From NCBI GenBank assembly GCA_027532905.1, contig JAPZUA010000001.1:335565-399564 (forward strand): a DNA stretch of 64,000 bases, written 5' to 3'. Source of the DNA: Magnetospirillum sp. GTDB lineage: Bacteria; Pseudomonadota; Alphaproteobacteria; CACIAM-22H2. Shown one piece after another: positions 35,123 through 43,699 of this stretch (positions within the stretch are counted from its first letter, which is position 1; the number at the start of each line of letters is the position of its first letter). The position numbers and the translations under genes are program-made. The notes beneath the pieces are model-generated. The model had not been told where the DNA came from, did no database searches, and saw only the letters and a list, made by a program, of their open reading frames with translations.

Positions 35123-35557
35123 CTAGCGCGCGCGCACGCGCCACACGCGGCAGGCGGTCGTGCTCTGCTGCTCGAACACGTACAGCACGTTCGGGGCAGC
35201 CACGCCCTTTGCATCGGCCAAATCGTCGCCCGGCGACTGGGCAGCACCGTAAGTGCGGCCCGCCAGAACGACCGTGGCGCGATGCTGCTCGAACTGGCCG
35301 AAATCGCGCGCCCGGCACGCCGCCGAGGCTTTGGCGTCGTATTTCCCCAGCTCGGCCAAGCTTTTCGGACTGCGCAGCAACACCGGGCGGGGCCGCGCGA
35401 CTTCCGGGGTGCGTGCGGTCTCGAGCATTTGCGGGCCCACCGGATCGAATTGGCGTTGCAAATGCCGCTCGTCGGTCCGGCGCAGATCTTGCGCTGCAGC
35501 CGGGCCAACCGCCGCCGCGATGGTGACTGCCAGCAGGGCTGCCCAAATGCGTTGCAT
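35123..35557 (-). CDS. small exported protein of unknown function
   Basis: The product has 144 residues with a signal peptide (MQRIWAALLAVTIAAAV...) cut after AAA (about residue 22). The mature part is basic, with ACRARDFGQFEQHRATVVLAG and a closing TTACRVWRVRAR. The two spaced cysteines (CRAR, CRVW) could form a disulphide in the periplasm. The family is not known to me. Start ATG 35557 was chosen for the signal peptide; an earlier in-frame start would bury it. Confidence 0.6.
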   Translation of the reverse strand: MQRIWAALLAVTIAAAVGPAAAQDLRRTDERHLQRQFDPVGPQMLETARTPEVARPRPVLLRSPKSLAELGKYDAKASAACRARDFGQFEQHRATVVLAGRTYGAAQSPGDDLADAKGVAAPNVLYVFEQQSTTACRVWRVRAR

Positions 35558-35614
35558 GCCGAAATCTACCACACGAGCATGGTGCGCCGCCGCTCTCGCG
35601 GGTAAAATCGAGTC

Positions 35615-35812
35615 ATGCACAGCGATGCGATTCGCCCCGGCCAGCGCTTTGTCAGCCACGAACTCTATTCCTGGGTCGTGGAAGCGGTTCTGCATGACGG
35701 CTACAGCGTGCCGCATGCGCGCCTGCGTGCGCTCTACGATCCCGAGGTCACGCGCATCGTCGCGTGCCCGGTGCTGCTGAACCAAGCCCGCTTCCGCCCC
35801 GAAAACGCCTGA
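35615..35812 (+). CDS. small protein of unknown function (65 aa)
   Basis: This short soluble protein (MHSDAIRPGQRFVSHELYSW..., ending ARFRPENA) has plausible composition and a typical alphaproteobacterial codon pattern. No motif is recognised. It lies between two other small unknown genes, with 57 bases to the divergent exported protein gene. Confidence 0.5.
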   Translation: MHSDAIRPGQRFVSHELYSWVVEAVLHDGYSVPHARLRALYDPEVTRIVACPVLLNQARFRPENA

Positions 35813-35849
35813 CCAACTAACCGCCCGCGTGAGCGCACGAATATCCGCA

Positions 35850-35877
35850 TTGACTCGGGCTATATAAACGGTATTTT
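35850..35877 (+). promoter_or_regulatory. sigma-70-like promoter before the 146-aa gene
   Basis: TTGACT (35850-35855) and TATTTT (35872-35877) are 16 bases apart in a sharp AT-rich patch (TATATAAACGG) within otherwise GC-rich DNA, 22 bases before the next start codon. The -35 box is near consensus and the -10 is moderate. Confidence 0.45.
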
Positions 35878-35898
35878 AATAAATTACATTTTGTATTT

Positions 35899-36339
35899 AT
35901 GGGAAACAGTATGTATCCGGGCGACTATGCCGAGGCAACCGAGCTCAGCGAACGCCACTATCTGGTGGCGACATTGCTCTACGATTCTTGGCTACCGCGC
36001 GCTTTGGTGGCCGACCTCGATCTGGCCGAGCAAAAAGCCATCTATTGGAGCGAGATCTACGGCGCACCGCGCACGCGCATCAGCGAAGTATGGGTCCCGA
36101 CAAAACGGCCAAAGATGCGGCCAACGCCGCAGGCGGCTTTTGTCGCGATGGCGGCACCCGCCCCGCCTTACCAGCCCCGCCCCCGATCCAGCTGGGCGCA
36201 AAGCCTGGCCAAGCTCGATCGGCCCCTCGATCCGACCTATGCCAAGGGCCTCATCGACGGATTTTTGCTGTATGTCGGCACGCAGATCGCCTTGCGCGTT
36301 CTCGAAATGCTGAAATTCGGCAGCTTCGGACTCGCCTAA
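35899..36339 (+). CDS. conserved-looking hypothetical protein (146 aa)
   Basis: The protein has 146 residues, with a basic proline-rich middle (VPTKRPKMRPTPQ, APPYQPRPRSSWA) between a helical N-terminal part (LSERHYLVATLLYDSWL) and a hydrophobic C-terminal helix (LIDGFLLYVGTQIALRVLEML). A peripheral or single-pass membrane association is possible. The family is not recognised. ATG 35899 follows a clear promoter; ATG 35911 is an alternative start. It stands upstream of the ABC permease gene, 55 bases away. Confidence 0.55.
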   Translation: MGNSMYPGDYAEATELSERHYLVATLLYDSWLPRALVADLDLAEQKAIYWSEIYGAPRTRISEVWVPTKRPKMRPTPQAAFVAMAAPAPPYQPRPRSSWAQSLAKLDRPLDPTYAKGLIDGFLLYVGTQIALRVLEMLKFGSFGLA

Positions 36340-36394
36340 CGCTCGACAATGGCCTAGAAGATTTGCGAACCATTCGCATTCTCACGAGGCCGAT

Positions 36395-38107
36395 TTGTCG
36401 GACGTCGCCGCAACCCTGCCCCCGCACGCGCCCATCCGGCGGACCGCCCGCCGGACCGCCCAGTTGACGCCTATGGCGTGGTTGGCACTGGCAGCGGCCG
36501 GCTTTGCGATGCTGCCGATCGTGGCGGTCGCGGCCAATCTATTGCTGTCGCCGGGCGATGCGTGGGCGCATCTGTGGGCGACGACCCTGCCCGCCATTCT
36601 TGCCAACACCGCCTTGCTGCTCGTGGGCGTCGGTGCAGGCACGCTGGTGCTTGGCGTTGCGTGCGCCTGGTTCGTGACGATGTGCCGCTTTCCGTTCAGC
36701 CGCGCGCTCGAATTGGGGCTGCTACTGCCGATGGCGATCCCGGCCTACATCATCGGCTACGCCTACACCGACCTGCTGCAATTCGCAGGGCCCGTACAGA
36801 CGGCCTTGCGCGACGTGTTCGGCTGGCGGCGCGGCGACTATTGGTTTCCCGACATCCAGTCGCTCGGCGGTGCCGTCGCGATGCTCGTCCTCGTGCTTTA
36901 CCCGTACGTTTATCTGCTCGCGCGCGCGGCGTTTCTCGAACAGTCGGTGTGCGTGCTCGAGGCAAGCCGCGTGTTGGGCCGCAACGCGTGGGGTGCTTTC
37001 GCGCGCGTGGCGCTGCCGCTCGCCCGGCCCGCGATCGCGGCGGGGGTCGCCCTCGCCCTCATGGAAGCCTTGGCCGATTTCGGCACCGTGCAGTATTTCG
37101 GCGTCGATACCTTCACGACCGCGATCTATCGCACCTGGTTCGGCATGGGCAATCGCATTGCCGCAAGCCAGCTCGCGACCGCCCTGCTCGCCTTCGTGCT
37201 CGTGTTGCTGTGGCTCGAGCGCTCCTCGCGCGGGGCCGCGCGCACGCACCACACCACGCGACGCTACCGCCCGCTGGCCCCGTTGCGCCTGACGGGCTGG
37301 CACGCGGCCGCCGCATTTGCGACATGCGCGCTGCCCGTCCTGCTCGGCTTCGTCGTACCGGCGATCATGCTGCTGCGCATGGCATGGCGCGAGGGCGATC
37401 CGCTGTTCGCCGCGCGCTTTGCCGAATATGCCGGCAACTCGCTTGCGCTGGCGAGCCTTGCTGCCGCCGCAACCGTGGCACTCGCCCTTGCCCTGGCTTA
37501 CGCGCGGCGTCTGACGCCGACGCCATTGGTGGCGGGTGCCGTGCGCGTGGCCGGTATCGGCTACGCGATCCCGGGCTCGATCGTCGCGGTCGGGATCCTG
37601 GTGCCGCTCGGCCTGTTCGACAATGCGCTCGATGCAAGCTTGCGCGCCACGTTCGGCGTGTCGTCGGGGCTGCTGCTGTCCGGCACATTGGTGGCCCTCG
37701 TCTATGCCTATGTCGTGCGCTTCCTCGCGGTGGCACTGGGGCCGGTCGAAACCGGCATGGCGAAGATCACGCCAGCGATGGACGATGTGGCGGCAAGCTT
37801 GGGGGCGCGAAAGCCCCGCGTTCTGCGCTTCGTGCATATGCCGCTGATGGGCGGCTCGATCCTGACGGCGGCGTTGCTCGTGTTCGTGGACGTGCTCAAA
37901 GAACTGCCCGCCACGCTGATCGTGCGCCCCTTCGGCTTCGACACTCTCGCGATACGCGTCTATTCGCTGGCGTCCGACGAGCGCCTGGGCCAAGCCGCGA
38001 CGGGGTCGGTCGCGATCGTGGCGGCCGGCCTCATTCCCGTCGCGATTCTGAGTTGGATGATCGCGCGCGCACGGCCGGGTGCGGCTGCAACTGCGCGCGC
38101 GCGCTGA
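36395..38107 (+). CDS. iron(III)-type ABC transporter permease (FbpB-like), two fused halves
   Basis: This is a 570-residue permease with about twelve helices and two EAA loops, one in each half (EASRVLGRNAWGAFARVALP and DDVAASLGARKPRVLRFVHMP). This doubled layout is typical of ferric ion importers (FbpB/AfuB). TTG 36395 is the first usable start. No binding-protein or ATPase gene is next to it, so partners must be elsewhere. It ends 45 bases before the left end of the tRNA-Thr island, so insertion may have separated it from a former neighbour. Confidence 0.85.
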   Translation: MSDVAATLPPHAPIRRTARRTAQLTPMAWLALAAAGFAMLPIVAVAANLLLSPGDAWAHLWATTLPAILANTALLLVGVGAGTLVLGVACAWFVTMCRFPFSRALELGLLLPMAIPAYIIGYAYTDLLQFAGPVQTALRDVFGWRRGDYWFPDIQSLGGAVAMLVLVLYPYVYLLARAAFLEQSVCVLEASRVLGRNAWGAFARVALPLARPAIAAGVALALMEALADFGTVQYFGVDTFTTAIYRTWFGMGNRIAASQLATALLAFVLVLLWLERSSRGAARTHHTTRRYRPLAPLRLTGWHAAAAFATCALPVLLGFVVPAIMLLRMAWREGDPLFAARFAEYAGNSLALASLAAAATVALALALAYARRLTPTPLVAGAVRVAGIGYAIPGSIVAVGILVPLGLFDNALDASLRATFGVSSGLLLSGTLVALVYAYVVRFLAVALGPVETGMAKITPAMDDVAASLGARKPRVLRFVHMPLMGGSILTAALLVFVDVLKELPATLIVRPFGFDTLAIRVYSLASDERLGQAATGSVAIVAAGLIPVAILSWMIARARPGAAATARAR

Positions 38108-38152
38108 CGCGCCCTTTACACAAGCCCCCGCCAGGGGGAAAAAACCTGCGGC

Positions 38153-38195
38153 CGGATCGCCGATTTAGCTCAGCGGTAGAGCAGCGGTTTTCTAA
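38153..38195 (+). repeat. left attachment-site copy: truncated tRNA-Thr 5' half
   Basis: The bases from about 38159 match tRNA-Thr from the acceptor 5' strand through the D arm (TTTAGCTCAGCGGTAGAGC) to the anticodon loop. The two differences from the intact gene are A for G in the acceptor strand and C for G in the anticodon itself. No 3' half follows, so it cannot make a tRNA. It marks the probable left junction of the island. Confidence 0.8.
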
Positions 38196-38807
38196 GATCC
38201 TGACCGGGCCTTAAATCTCTGATTTTCAAACTGTCGGCGCGAACGAAACAGGCCAAAAGGTGCGCGTTTCGGCACCGAACTCCCAATGCAAGTCCCGATG
38301 CGAACGCGGTTGCGAATGCAGCATGTTTTGCATTCGAATCATCTTGTCGCACGCGCTAATGGGGCGTGCTCTCAGCCTGCTCCGGCGGCGATGAAGCGCG
38401 ACCAGTTGGCGCCCGCTGCGTTCCAGACCATCGACCGCGACACAATCGCCCGCGGAGCCCGGCACATCCGTCACCGCCTCGAACGAATTCGGGTCACGCT
38501 GATCGCGTGATGCGTCGGGCAGTGTCGGCGGGGTCGGTTTCATCGATTTCATCTTCGTCCCATTCACCGTTCCGATGAGCCGCAAACCTTCCGGTGCACA
38601 AATGACCGAATCTGCCCTGTGGATACTGACGGCGAATACCAGAACAAAGGGCTATATCTGCAGATTGACGCAAATTCGCCCAGGATGTCAGGGTTCAATC
38701 GGTTCAGACGATTTATTGGGGAAATGTCGGTCTATTATGTAAGTTCAATGGACCATCAAATGTCGGCCACACGCCAACGGCCCCATAACATCCCGACGGA
38801 GGAAACC
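38196..38807. other. non-coding or remnant stretch at the left end of the island
   Basis: About 610 bases without a gene I can support. Short open frames on both strands lack family features. A 39-codon frame starting MKRDQLAPAAFQTIDRD at about 38391 is the most protein-like but cannot be placed. The last part upstream of the dehydratase is AT-richer and probably holds its promoter. Confidence 0.45.
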
Positions 38808-40592
38808 TTGACTCGCCCGCTACGGTCCCGCCAGTGGTTCAACAATCCCGAAAATCCCGGCATGACTGCTCTGTATCTTGAGCGGTATCTCAATTTCGGC
38901 ATGACGCTTGACGAGCTCAAGTCGGGCAAGCCGATCATCGGCATCGCGCAGACGGGATCCGACCTGTCGCCGTGCAACCGCCACCATCTCGAGCTTGCCA
39001 AGCGCGTGCGCGAGGGCATCATCGCGGCGGGCGGCGTATGCTTCGAGTTCCCGTGCCATCCGATCCAGGAAACCGGCAAGCGCCCGACCGCGAGTCTCGA
39101 CCGGAACCTTTCGTACCTTTCGCTGGTCGAGGTGCTGTTCGGCTATCCGATCGACGGGGTCGTGCTGACGACGGGCTGCGACAAGACGACGCCCGCACTG
39201 CTGATGGCGGCCGCCACCGTCAACATCCCGGCGATCGGTCTCAATGTAGGCCCGATGCTGAACGGCTGGAATGGCAAGGAACGCGTGGGCTCGGGCATGG
39301 TCGTCTGGAAGGCGCGCGAGCGCCATGCAGCCGGCGAAATCACCTACGAGCAGTTCATCGATATCGTCAGCTCGTCCGCACCATCGAACGGCCACTGCAA
39401 CACGATGGGCACCGCCTCGACGATGAACGCGCTTTCCGAAGCGCTCGGCATGTGCCTGCCCGGTTCGGCGGCGATCCCGGCTCCCTACCGCGAACGCGGC
39501 CAGATCGCCTACGAGACTGGCCGGCGCATCGTCGCGATGGTCGCCGAGGACCTGAAGCCGTCGGACATCATGACGCGCGAGGCGTTCGAAAACGCGATCG
39601 TCGCCAGTACGGCCATCGGCGGCTCGACCAACGCGCCCGTGCATGTGAATGCGATCGCCAAGCATATGGGCGTGAAGCTCGACATTGCCGACTGGGAAAA
39701 GCACGGCTTCGAGATCCCGCTTCTCGTCAACCTGCAGCCGGCGGGCGAGTATCTTGCCGAAGAGTATTACCGCGCCGGCGGCCTGCCTGCGGTGATCGCC
39801 GAGCTGATGAGGCACGGCAAGATCCGCGAGAATGCGATGACGGTTTCCGGCAAGACCATCGGCGAGAACTGCAAGAATGCGAAGTCCGGCGATCCCGAGG
39901 TAATCCGGAGCTGGGACAATCCGCTGCGCAAGAACGCGGGCTTCCTCAACCTCAAGGGCACGCTCTTCGACAGCGCCATCATGAAGACGAGCGTCATATC
40001 GAAAGAATTCCAGGACCGCTATCTCTCGAACCCGAAGGACCCCAATGCCTTCGAAGGCAAGGTCGCCGTGTTCGAAGGGCCGGAGGACTATCACCACCGG
40101 ATCGACGATCCGTCGCTCGGCATCGACGAGCACACGATCCTGATCATTCGCGGTGTCGGCCCGATCGGCTATCCCGGTGCGGCCGAAGTCGTGAACATGC
40201 AGCCGCCGGCAGCGCTCATCCGGCGCGGCGTGCTGTCGCTGCCTTGCATCGGCGACGGACGGCAGTCGGGCACGTCGGGCACGCCCTCGATTCTGAACGC
40301 CTCGCCCGAGGCGGCGGTCGGCGGCGGCCTCGCGATCCTGAGGACCGGCGACCGCATCCGCATCGATCTCAACAAGCGCACGGCCGACATCCTGCTGCCG
40401 CCGGAAGAGATCAAGAAGCGGCACGCCGATCTGGCCGCCAAGGGCGGCTTCCCCTATCCGGCCAGTCAGACGCCGTGGCAGGAGATCCAGCGCTCGATGG
40501 TCGACCAGCTGTCAGAAGGCATGACGCTGAAGCCGGCGGTCAAATACCAAAAGATCGCGCAGACTTCGGGAACGCCGCGCGACAATCATTGA
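38808..40592 (+). CDS. IlvD/Edd family sugar-acid dehydratase
   Basis: The 594-residue iron-sulphur dehydratase removes water from a sugar acid (such as L-arabinonate, D-xylonate or a related aldonate) to give a 2-keto-3-deoxy acid. Cluster cysteines are Cys56 (SPCNRHH), Cys124 ([10 protein letters not shown]) and Cys197 ([12 protein letters not shown]); [14 protein letters not shown] is the conserved C-terminal motif. The start is TTG 38808, four bases after GGAGGA, because it yields the family N-terminus [13 protein letters not shown]; longer in-frame starts add about 60 unrelated residues. The early WFNN and MTALYLERY segments fit arabinonate-type dehydratases better than IlvD of branched-chain synthesis. 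No sugar transporter or aldolase lies beside it in the island. Confidence 0.88.
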   Translation: MTRPLRSRQWFNNPENPGMTALYLERYLNFGMTLDELKSGKPIIGIAQTGSDLSPCNRHHLELAKRVREGIIAAGGVCFEFPCHPIQETGKRPTASLDRNLSYLSLVEVLFGYPIDGVVLTTGCDKTTPALLMAAATVNIPAIGLNVGPMLNGWNGKERVGSGMVVWKARERHAAGEITYEQFIDIVSSSAPSNGHCNTMGTASTMNALSEALGMCLPGSAAIPAPYRERGQIAYETGRRIVAMVAEDLKPSDIMTREAFENAIVASTAIGGSTNAPVHVNAIAKHMGVKLDIADWEKHGFEIPLLVNLQPAGEYLAEEYYRAGGLPAVIAELMRHGKIRENAMTVSGKTIGENCKNAKSGDPEVIRSWDNPLRKNAGFLNLKGTLFDSAIMKTSVISKEFQDRYLSNPKDPNAFEGKVAVFEGPEDYHHRIDDPSLGIDEHTILIIRGVGPIGYPGAAEVVNMQPPAALIRRGVLSLPCIGDGRQSGTSGTPSILNASPEAAVGGGLAILRTGDRIRIDLNKRTADILLPPEEIKKRHADLAAKGGFPYPASQTPWQEIQRSMVDQLSEGMTLKPAVKYQKIAQTSGTPRDNH

Positions 40593-40942
40593 TAGATCAC
40601 TTTTGCCGGAGCCATCCATGCGCCGCTCTCCCGATCTTCACGGACCGGGAGAGCGGCGCTGGCCATGATTTGCGCATTCGAGGACCGGAGGTTTCGGAGG
40701 TTCGCAACGGACAAGTGGATGAACCTGCTGCATCGGCTGGATGTGCTGCGGCGAGATGCCCGAAATGGCCGCTTTGATCGGCGCCGTCATCGTGATCGGC
40801 AGCTTGGCAGTCAACATCGCCGCCGGAACACGAGTGAAGAAAGTCTGAACCGGGACAGCACTTCCAAAAGAGCGCGCGGGTCGTCGGCGTCGCCGTCTTG
40901 CTCAGGCTGGTGGAACGACGGCGCCCCGTACCCGCGACGGCT
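40593..40942. other. intergenic stretch with a hairpin and a possible transporter remnant
   Basis: The 350 bases between the dehydratase gene and the end of fdsA contain a strong hairpin (40621-40658). A short plus-strand frame at 40738-40848 reads GEMPEMAALIGAVIVIGSLA and ends TRVKKV. The latter resembles the last helix of EamA-type transporters and may be a decayed gene end. No intact gene is supported. Confidence 0.4.
40621..40658. terminator. hairpin without U-tract after the dehydratase gene
   Basis: CGCCGCTCTCCCG (40621-40633) pairs perfectly over 13 bases with 40646-40658. It lies 28 bases after the dehydratase stop. No run of T follows on either strand, so it may act as a processing or stability stem or a bidirectional pause between the convergent genes, rather than a classic terminator. 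Confidence 0.45.
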
Positions 40943-43699
40943 TCAGGCGCGCAAGACGCGTGCGGCGGTGTATTTGAATTCGGGAATCTTGCCGACCGGA
41001 TCGAGTTCCGCGTTCGTCAACCTGTTGGCCGGCGCCTCGCCGAAACAGAAAGGCATATAGATCATGCCGTCCGGCACGTCCGGGTCTGCGCGCATGCTGA
41101 CCTCGAGCGCACCGTGGCGCGTTTCGACGCGGACGGCAGCGCCCTCGGCAAGTCCGCGCGCCGCGATCTCGCGCCGATTCATCGAGGCGATCGCGACGGG
41201 TTCGAGACTGTCGAGCATCGCGGCCCGGCGCGTCATTGCCCCTGTGTGCCAATGTTCGAGCAACCGGCCGGTGCTGAGCACCAGCGGATAGTCGGCGTCC
41301 GTTTCCTCGCCCGGGCGCAGGAAATCGACAGGCACGAGGCGCGCCCGGCGTGTCTTCGTGGGAAACCCGTCGCCGAACAGGATATCGTGGCCGAAATGAT
41401 CGGCATCGTCGGCGGGGTAAGTGACCGCGCCCTCGCGCAGCAGCCGCGCCCATGGCAGACCGGCGAGCGAGGGCATCGTGGCGCGCATCTCCTCGTACAC
41501 CTCGTCCACGCCGGCATAGCGCCAGTCGAGCCCCATGCGCCGCGCAATGTCGACGATCAGTTCCCAGTCTTGCCGCGCTTCGCCCGGCAGCGGAATAACC
41601 GGTCGACCGATCTGCACCTGTCGGTTCGTGTTCGTGAAGCTACCCAGCTTCTCGGCATGCGCCGAGGCTGGCAGCACCACGTCGGCGTGCCATGCCGTCT
41701 CGGTCAAGAAGATGTCCTGCACGACAAAATGTTCGAGCTTGGCAAAGGCCGCGCGCGCATGGCTCTGATCGGGGTCCGACATGGCGGGGTTCTCGCCCAT
41801 AACGTACATGGCGCGAATCTCGCGTCTGTCGATCGCGTCGATGATCTCGACTACGGTCAGGCCACGCTTGGGATCGAGCGTTCGGCCCCACCGCTTCTCG
41901 TAGTCCGCGCGGTAGCTCGCGTTCTCGACCGGATGGTAATCCGGATACATCATCGGAATAAGGCCTGCGTCCGAAGCGCCCTGGACGTTGTTCTGGCCGC
42001 GCAGCGGATGCAAGCCCGTGCCCGGCCGACCGATCTGTCCGGTGATCAGGGCGAGTGCGATCAGGCAGCGCGCATTGTCGGTGCCGTGAATGTGCTGGGA
42101 AATGCCCATGCCCCAGAAGATGATCGAACGCTTCGACGTAGCGTAGCGCCGGGCGACCGCGCGAAGCGTGGCGGCATCGACGCCGCAGACCGGCGCCATG
42201 CGCTCGGGCGCGTATTCCGCCACACGCGCGGCAAGTTCGTCGAATCCGTCCACGTTCGCCGCGACATAGACCGGGTCGTAAAGTTTCTCTGCGACGATCA
42301 CATGCAGCAGTGCGTTCAGCAGCGCCACGTCGGTGCCCGGCGTGAAGCGCAACGCATGCTCGGCATGGCGCATCAGCCCCTGGCCGCGCGGATCGATGAC
42401 GATCAGGTGCGCGCCGCGCCGAGCGGCCTGTTTAAGAAACGTCGCTGCCACCGGATGGTTCTGCTCGGGCCTCGCACCGATCACGACGATGCAGTCCGCC
42501 TCCTTCGCCGCAGCGAAAGGGGCGGTGACGGCGGCCGAGCCCACGCCTTCGAGCAGTGCCGCGACTGACGAGGCGTGGCACAGACGCGTGCAGTGGTCGA
42601 CATTGTTGGTGCCGAAGCCTTGGCGCACGAGTTTCTGGAAAAGATACGCTTCCTCGTTAGACCCCTTGGCGGAGCCGAAGCCGGCAAGCGCGCCGCCGCC
42701 ATGCGTGTCGCGCACGCGTTTGAGGCCCTCGGCGGCGCGACCGAGGGCTTCTTCCCACGTCGCCGGACGAAATACAGCCCAAGGGTTGGATGAGTCGATG
42801 CGGATATCGCCGAATTTGGGCACGCCGTCGCGCCGGATCAATGGCTGCGTCAGCCGGTGAGGATGGCGCACATAGTCGAACCCGAAGCGACCCTTCACGC
42901 ACAGGCGATTTTCGTTGGACGGCCCCTCCCGCCCATCGACCTGCACGATCCGGTCGCCGACGACGCCCACGCGCGTCTGGCAACCCACGCCGCAGAAAGG
43001 GCACAGCGTATCGACCGATCGCTCGGGGAGCGTCGTTCGATGAATTCCGGCCTTGTCCATCAGGCTTTTCTCGAACAGCGCGCCCGTCGGGCAGGCCTGC
43101 ACGCATTCCCCGCAGCCAACGCAGGTCGATCCGCCCATCGGGTCGTCAAGGTCGAAGACCGGCGCCGTGTCGCAGCCGCGATGGCCCATGCCGATCACGT
43201 CGTTGACCTGCACCTCGCGGCACGCGCGCGCGCACAATCCGCACGCAATGCAGGATTCGAGATTTACCGCGATCGCGGCGTGCGATGCATCGTGCCCGTC
43301 GGAGCACCGCTCGCGCTTCGGCAATCGGCCGGCTGCAACGCCCAGTTTCTCCGCCCATTGCCAGAAAGGTGCGTCGGGGTCCGGGCTGTCGGCGCGTGCA
43401 GGCATGTCAGCGGCAAGCAGTTCGAACACCATGGCGCGTGCTTTTGTCGCGCGCGGCGTCTCGGTCGAGACGTTCATCCCCGCGGCGGGTTTGCGGATAC
43501 AGCTTGCCGCCAACACGCGCTCGCCTTCGATCTCGCACACGCAGGCCCGGCAGTTGCCGTCGGGTCGGTAGCCCGTCGAATCAAGATGGCATAGATGCGG
43601 GATCTCGTTGCCCTCGCGCTTGGCGACATCCCATATCGTCTCGTCCGGCGCTGCGACCACCGCCTTGCCGTCGAGTGTAAAGCCGATCGGACCGCTCAT
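40943..43699 (-). CDS. fdsA: NAD-dependent formate dehydrogenase, catalytic alpha subunit
   Basis: The 918-residue subunit oxidises formate to CO2 at a molybdenum (or tungsten) bis-pterin centre and passes electrons down an Fe-S chain. Domains in order: a NuoG-like [2Fe-2S] segment (Cys37, Cys50, Cys53), two [4Fe-4S] motifs (CIACGLCARAC, CVGCGECVQAC), a further cluster at CPFCGVGC, then the molybdopterin oxidoreductase body. The metal-ligand cysteine is Cys370 in VDHCTRLCH and is encoded by TGC, so it is not a selenocysteine enzyme. The C-terminal dinucleotide-binding domain ends EFKYTAARVLRA. The ATG overlaps the stop of the beta-subunit gene (ATGA). Confidence 0.93.
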   Translation of the reverse strand: MSGPIGFTLDGKAVVAAPDETIWDVAKREGNEIPHLCHLDSTGYRPDGNCRACVCEIEGERVLAASCIRKPAAGMNVSTETPRATKARAMVFELLAADMPARADSPDPDAPFWQWAEKLGVAAGRLPKRERCSDGHDASHAAIAVNLESCIACGLCARACREVQVNDVIGMGHRGCDTAPVFDLDDPMGGSTCVGCGECVQACPTGALFEKSLMDKAGIHRTTLPERSVDTLCPFCGVGCQTRVGVVGDRIVQVDGREGPSNENRLCVKGRFGFDYVRHPHRLTQPLIRRDGVPKFGDIRIDSSNPWAVFRPATWEEALGRAAEGLKRVRDTHGGGALAGFGSAKGSNEEAYLFQKLVRQGFGTNNVDHCTRLCHASSVAALLEGVGSAAVTAPFAAAKEADCIVVIGARPEQNHPVAATFLKQAARRGAHLIVIDPRGQGLMRHAEHALRFTPGTDVALLNALLHVIVAEKLYDPVYVAANVDGFDELAARVAEYAPERMAPVCGVDAATLRAVARRYATSKRSIIFWGMGISQHIHGTDNARCLIALALITGQIGRPGTGLHPLRGQNNVQGASDAGLIPMMYPDYHPVENASYRADYEKRWGRTLDPKRGLTVVEIIDAIDRREIRAMYVMGENPAMSDPDQSHARAAFAKLEHFVVQDIFLTETAWHADVVLPASAHAEKLGSFTNTNRQVQIGRPVIPLPGEARQDWELIVDIARRMGLDWRYAGVDEVYEEMRATMPSLAGLPWARLLREGAVTYPADDADHFGHDILFGDGFPTKTRRARLVPVDFLRPGEETDADYPLVLSTGRLLEHWHTGAMTRRAAMLDSLEPVAIASMNRREIAARGLAEGAAVRVETRHGALEVSMRADPDVPDGMIYMPFCFGEAPANRLTNAELDPVGKIPEFKYTAARVLRA

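Noticed and set aside
38226-38585. A 119-codon minus-strand frame at the left end of the island
   Set aside because: No motif, no ribosome site, and composition like non-coding DNA.
40665-41060. A 131-codon plus-strand frame after the dehydratase
   Set aside because: Overlaps the end of fdsA and is Arg-rich; the short EamA-like string at 40738-40848 lies in a different frame and is too short to call.
42575-42595. Possible selenocysteine codon in formate dehydrogenase
   Set aside because: The metal-ligand position is TGC (cysteine), and no in-frame TGA occurs there.
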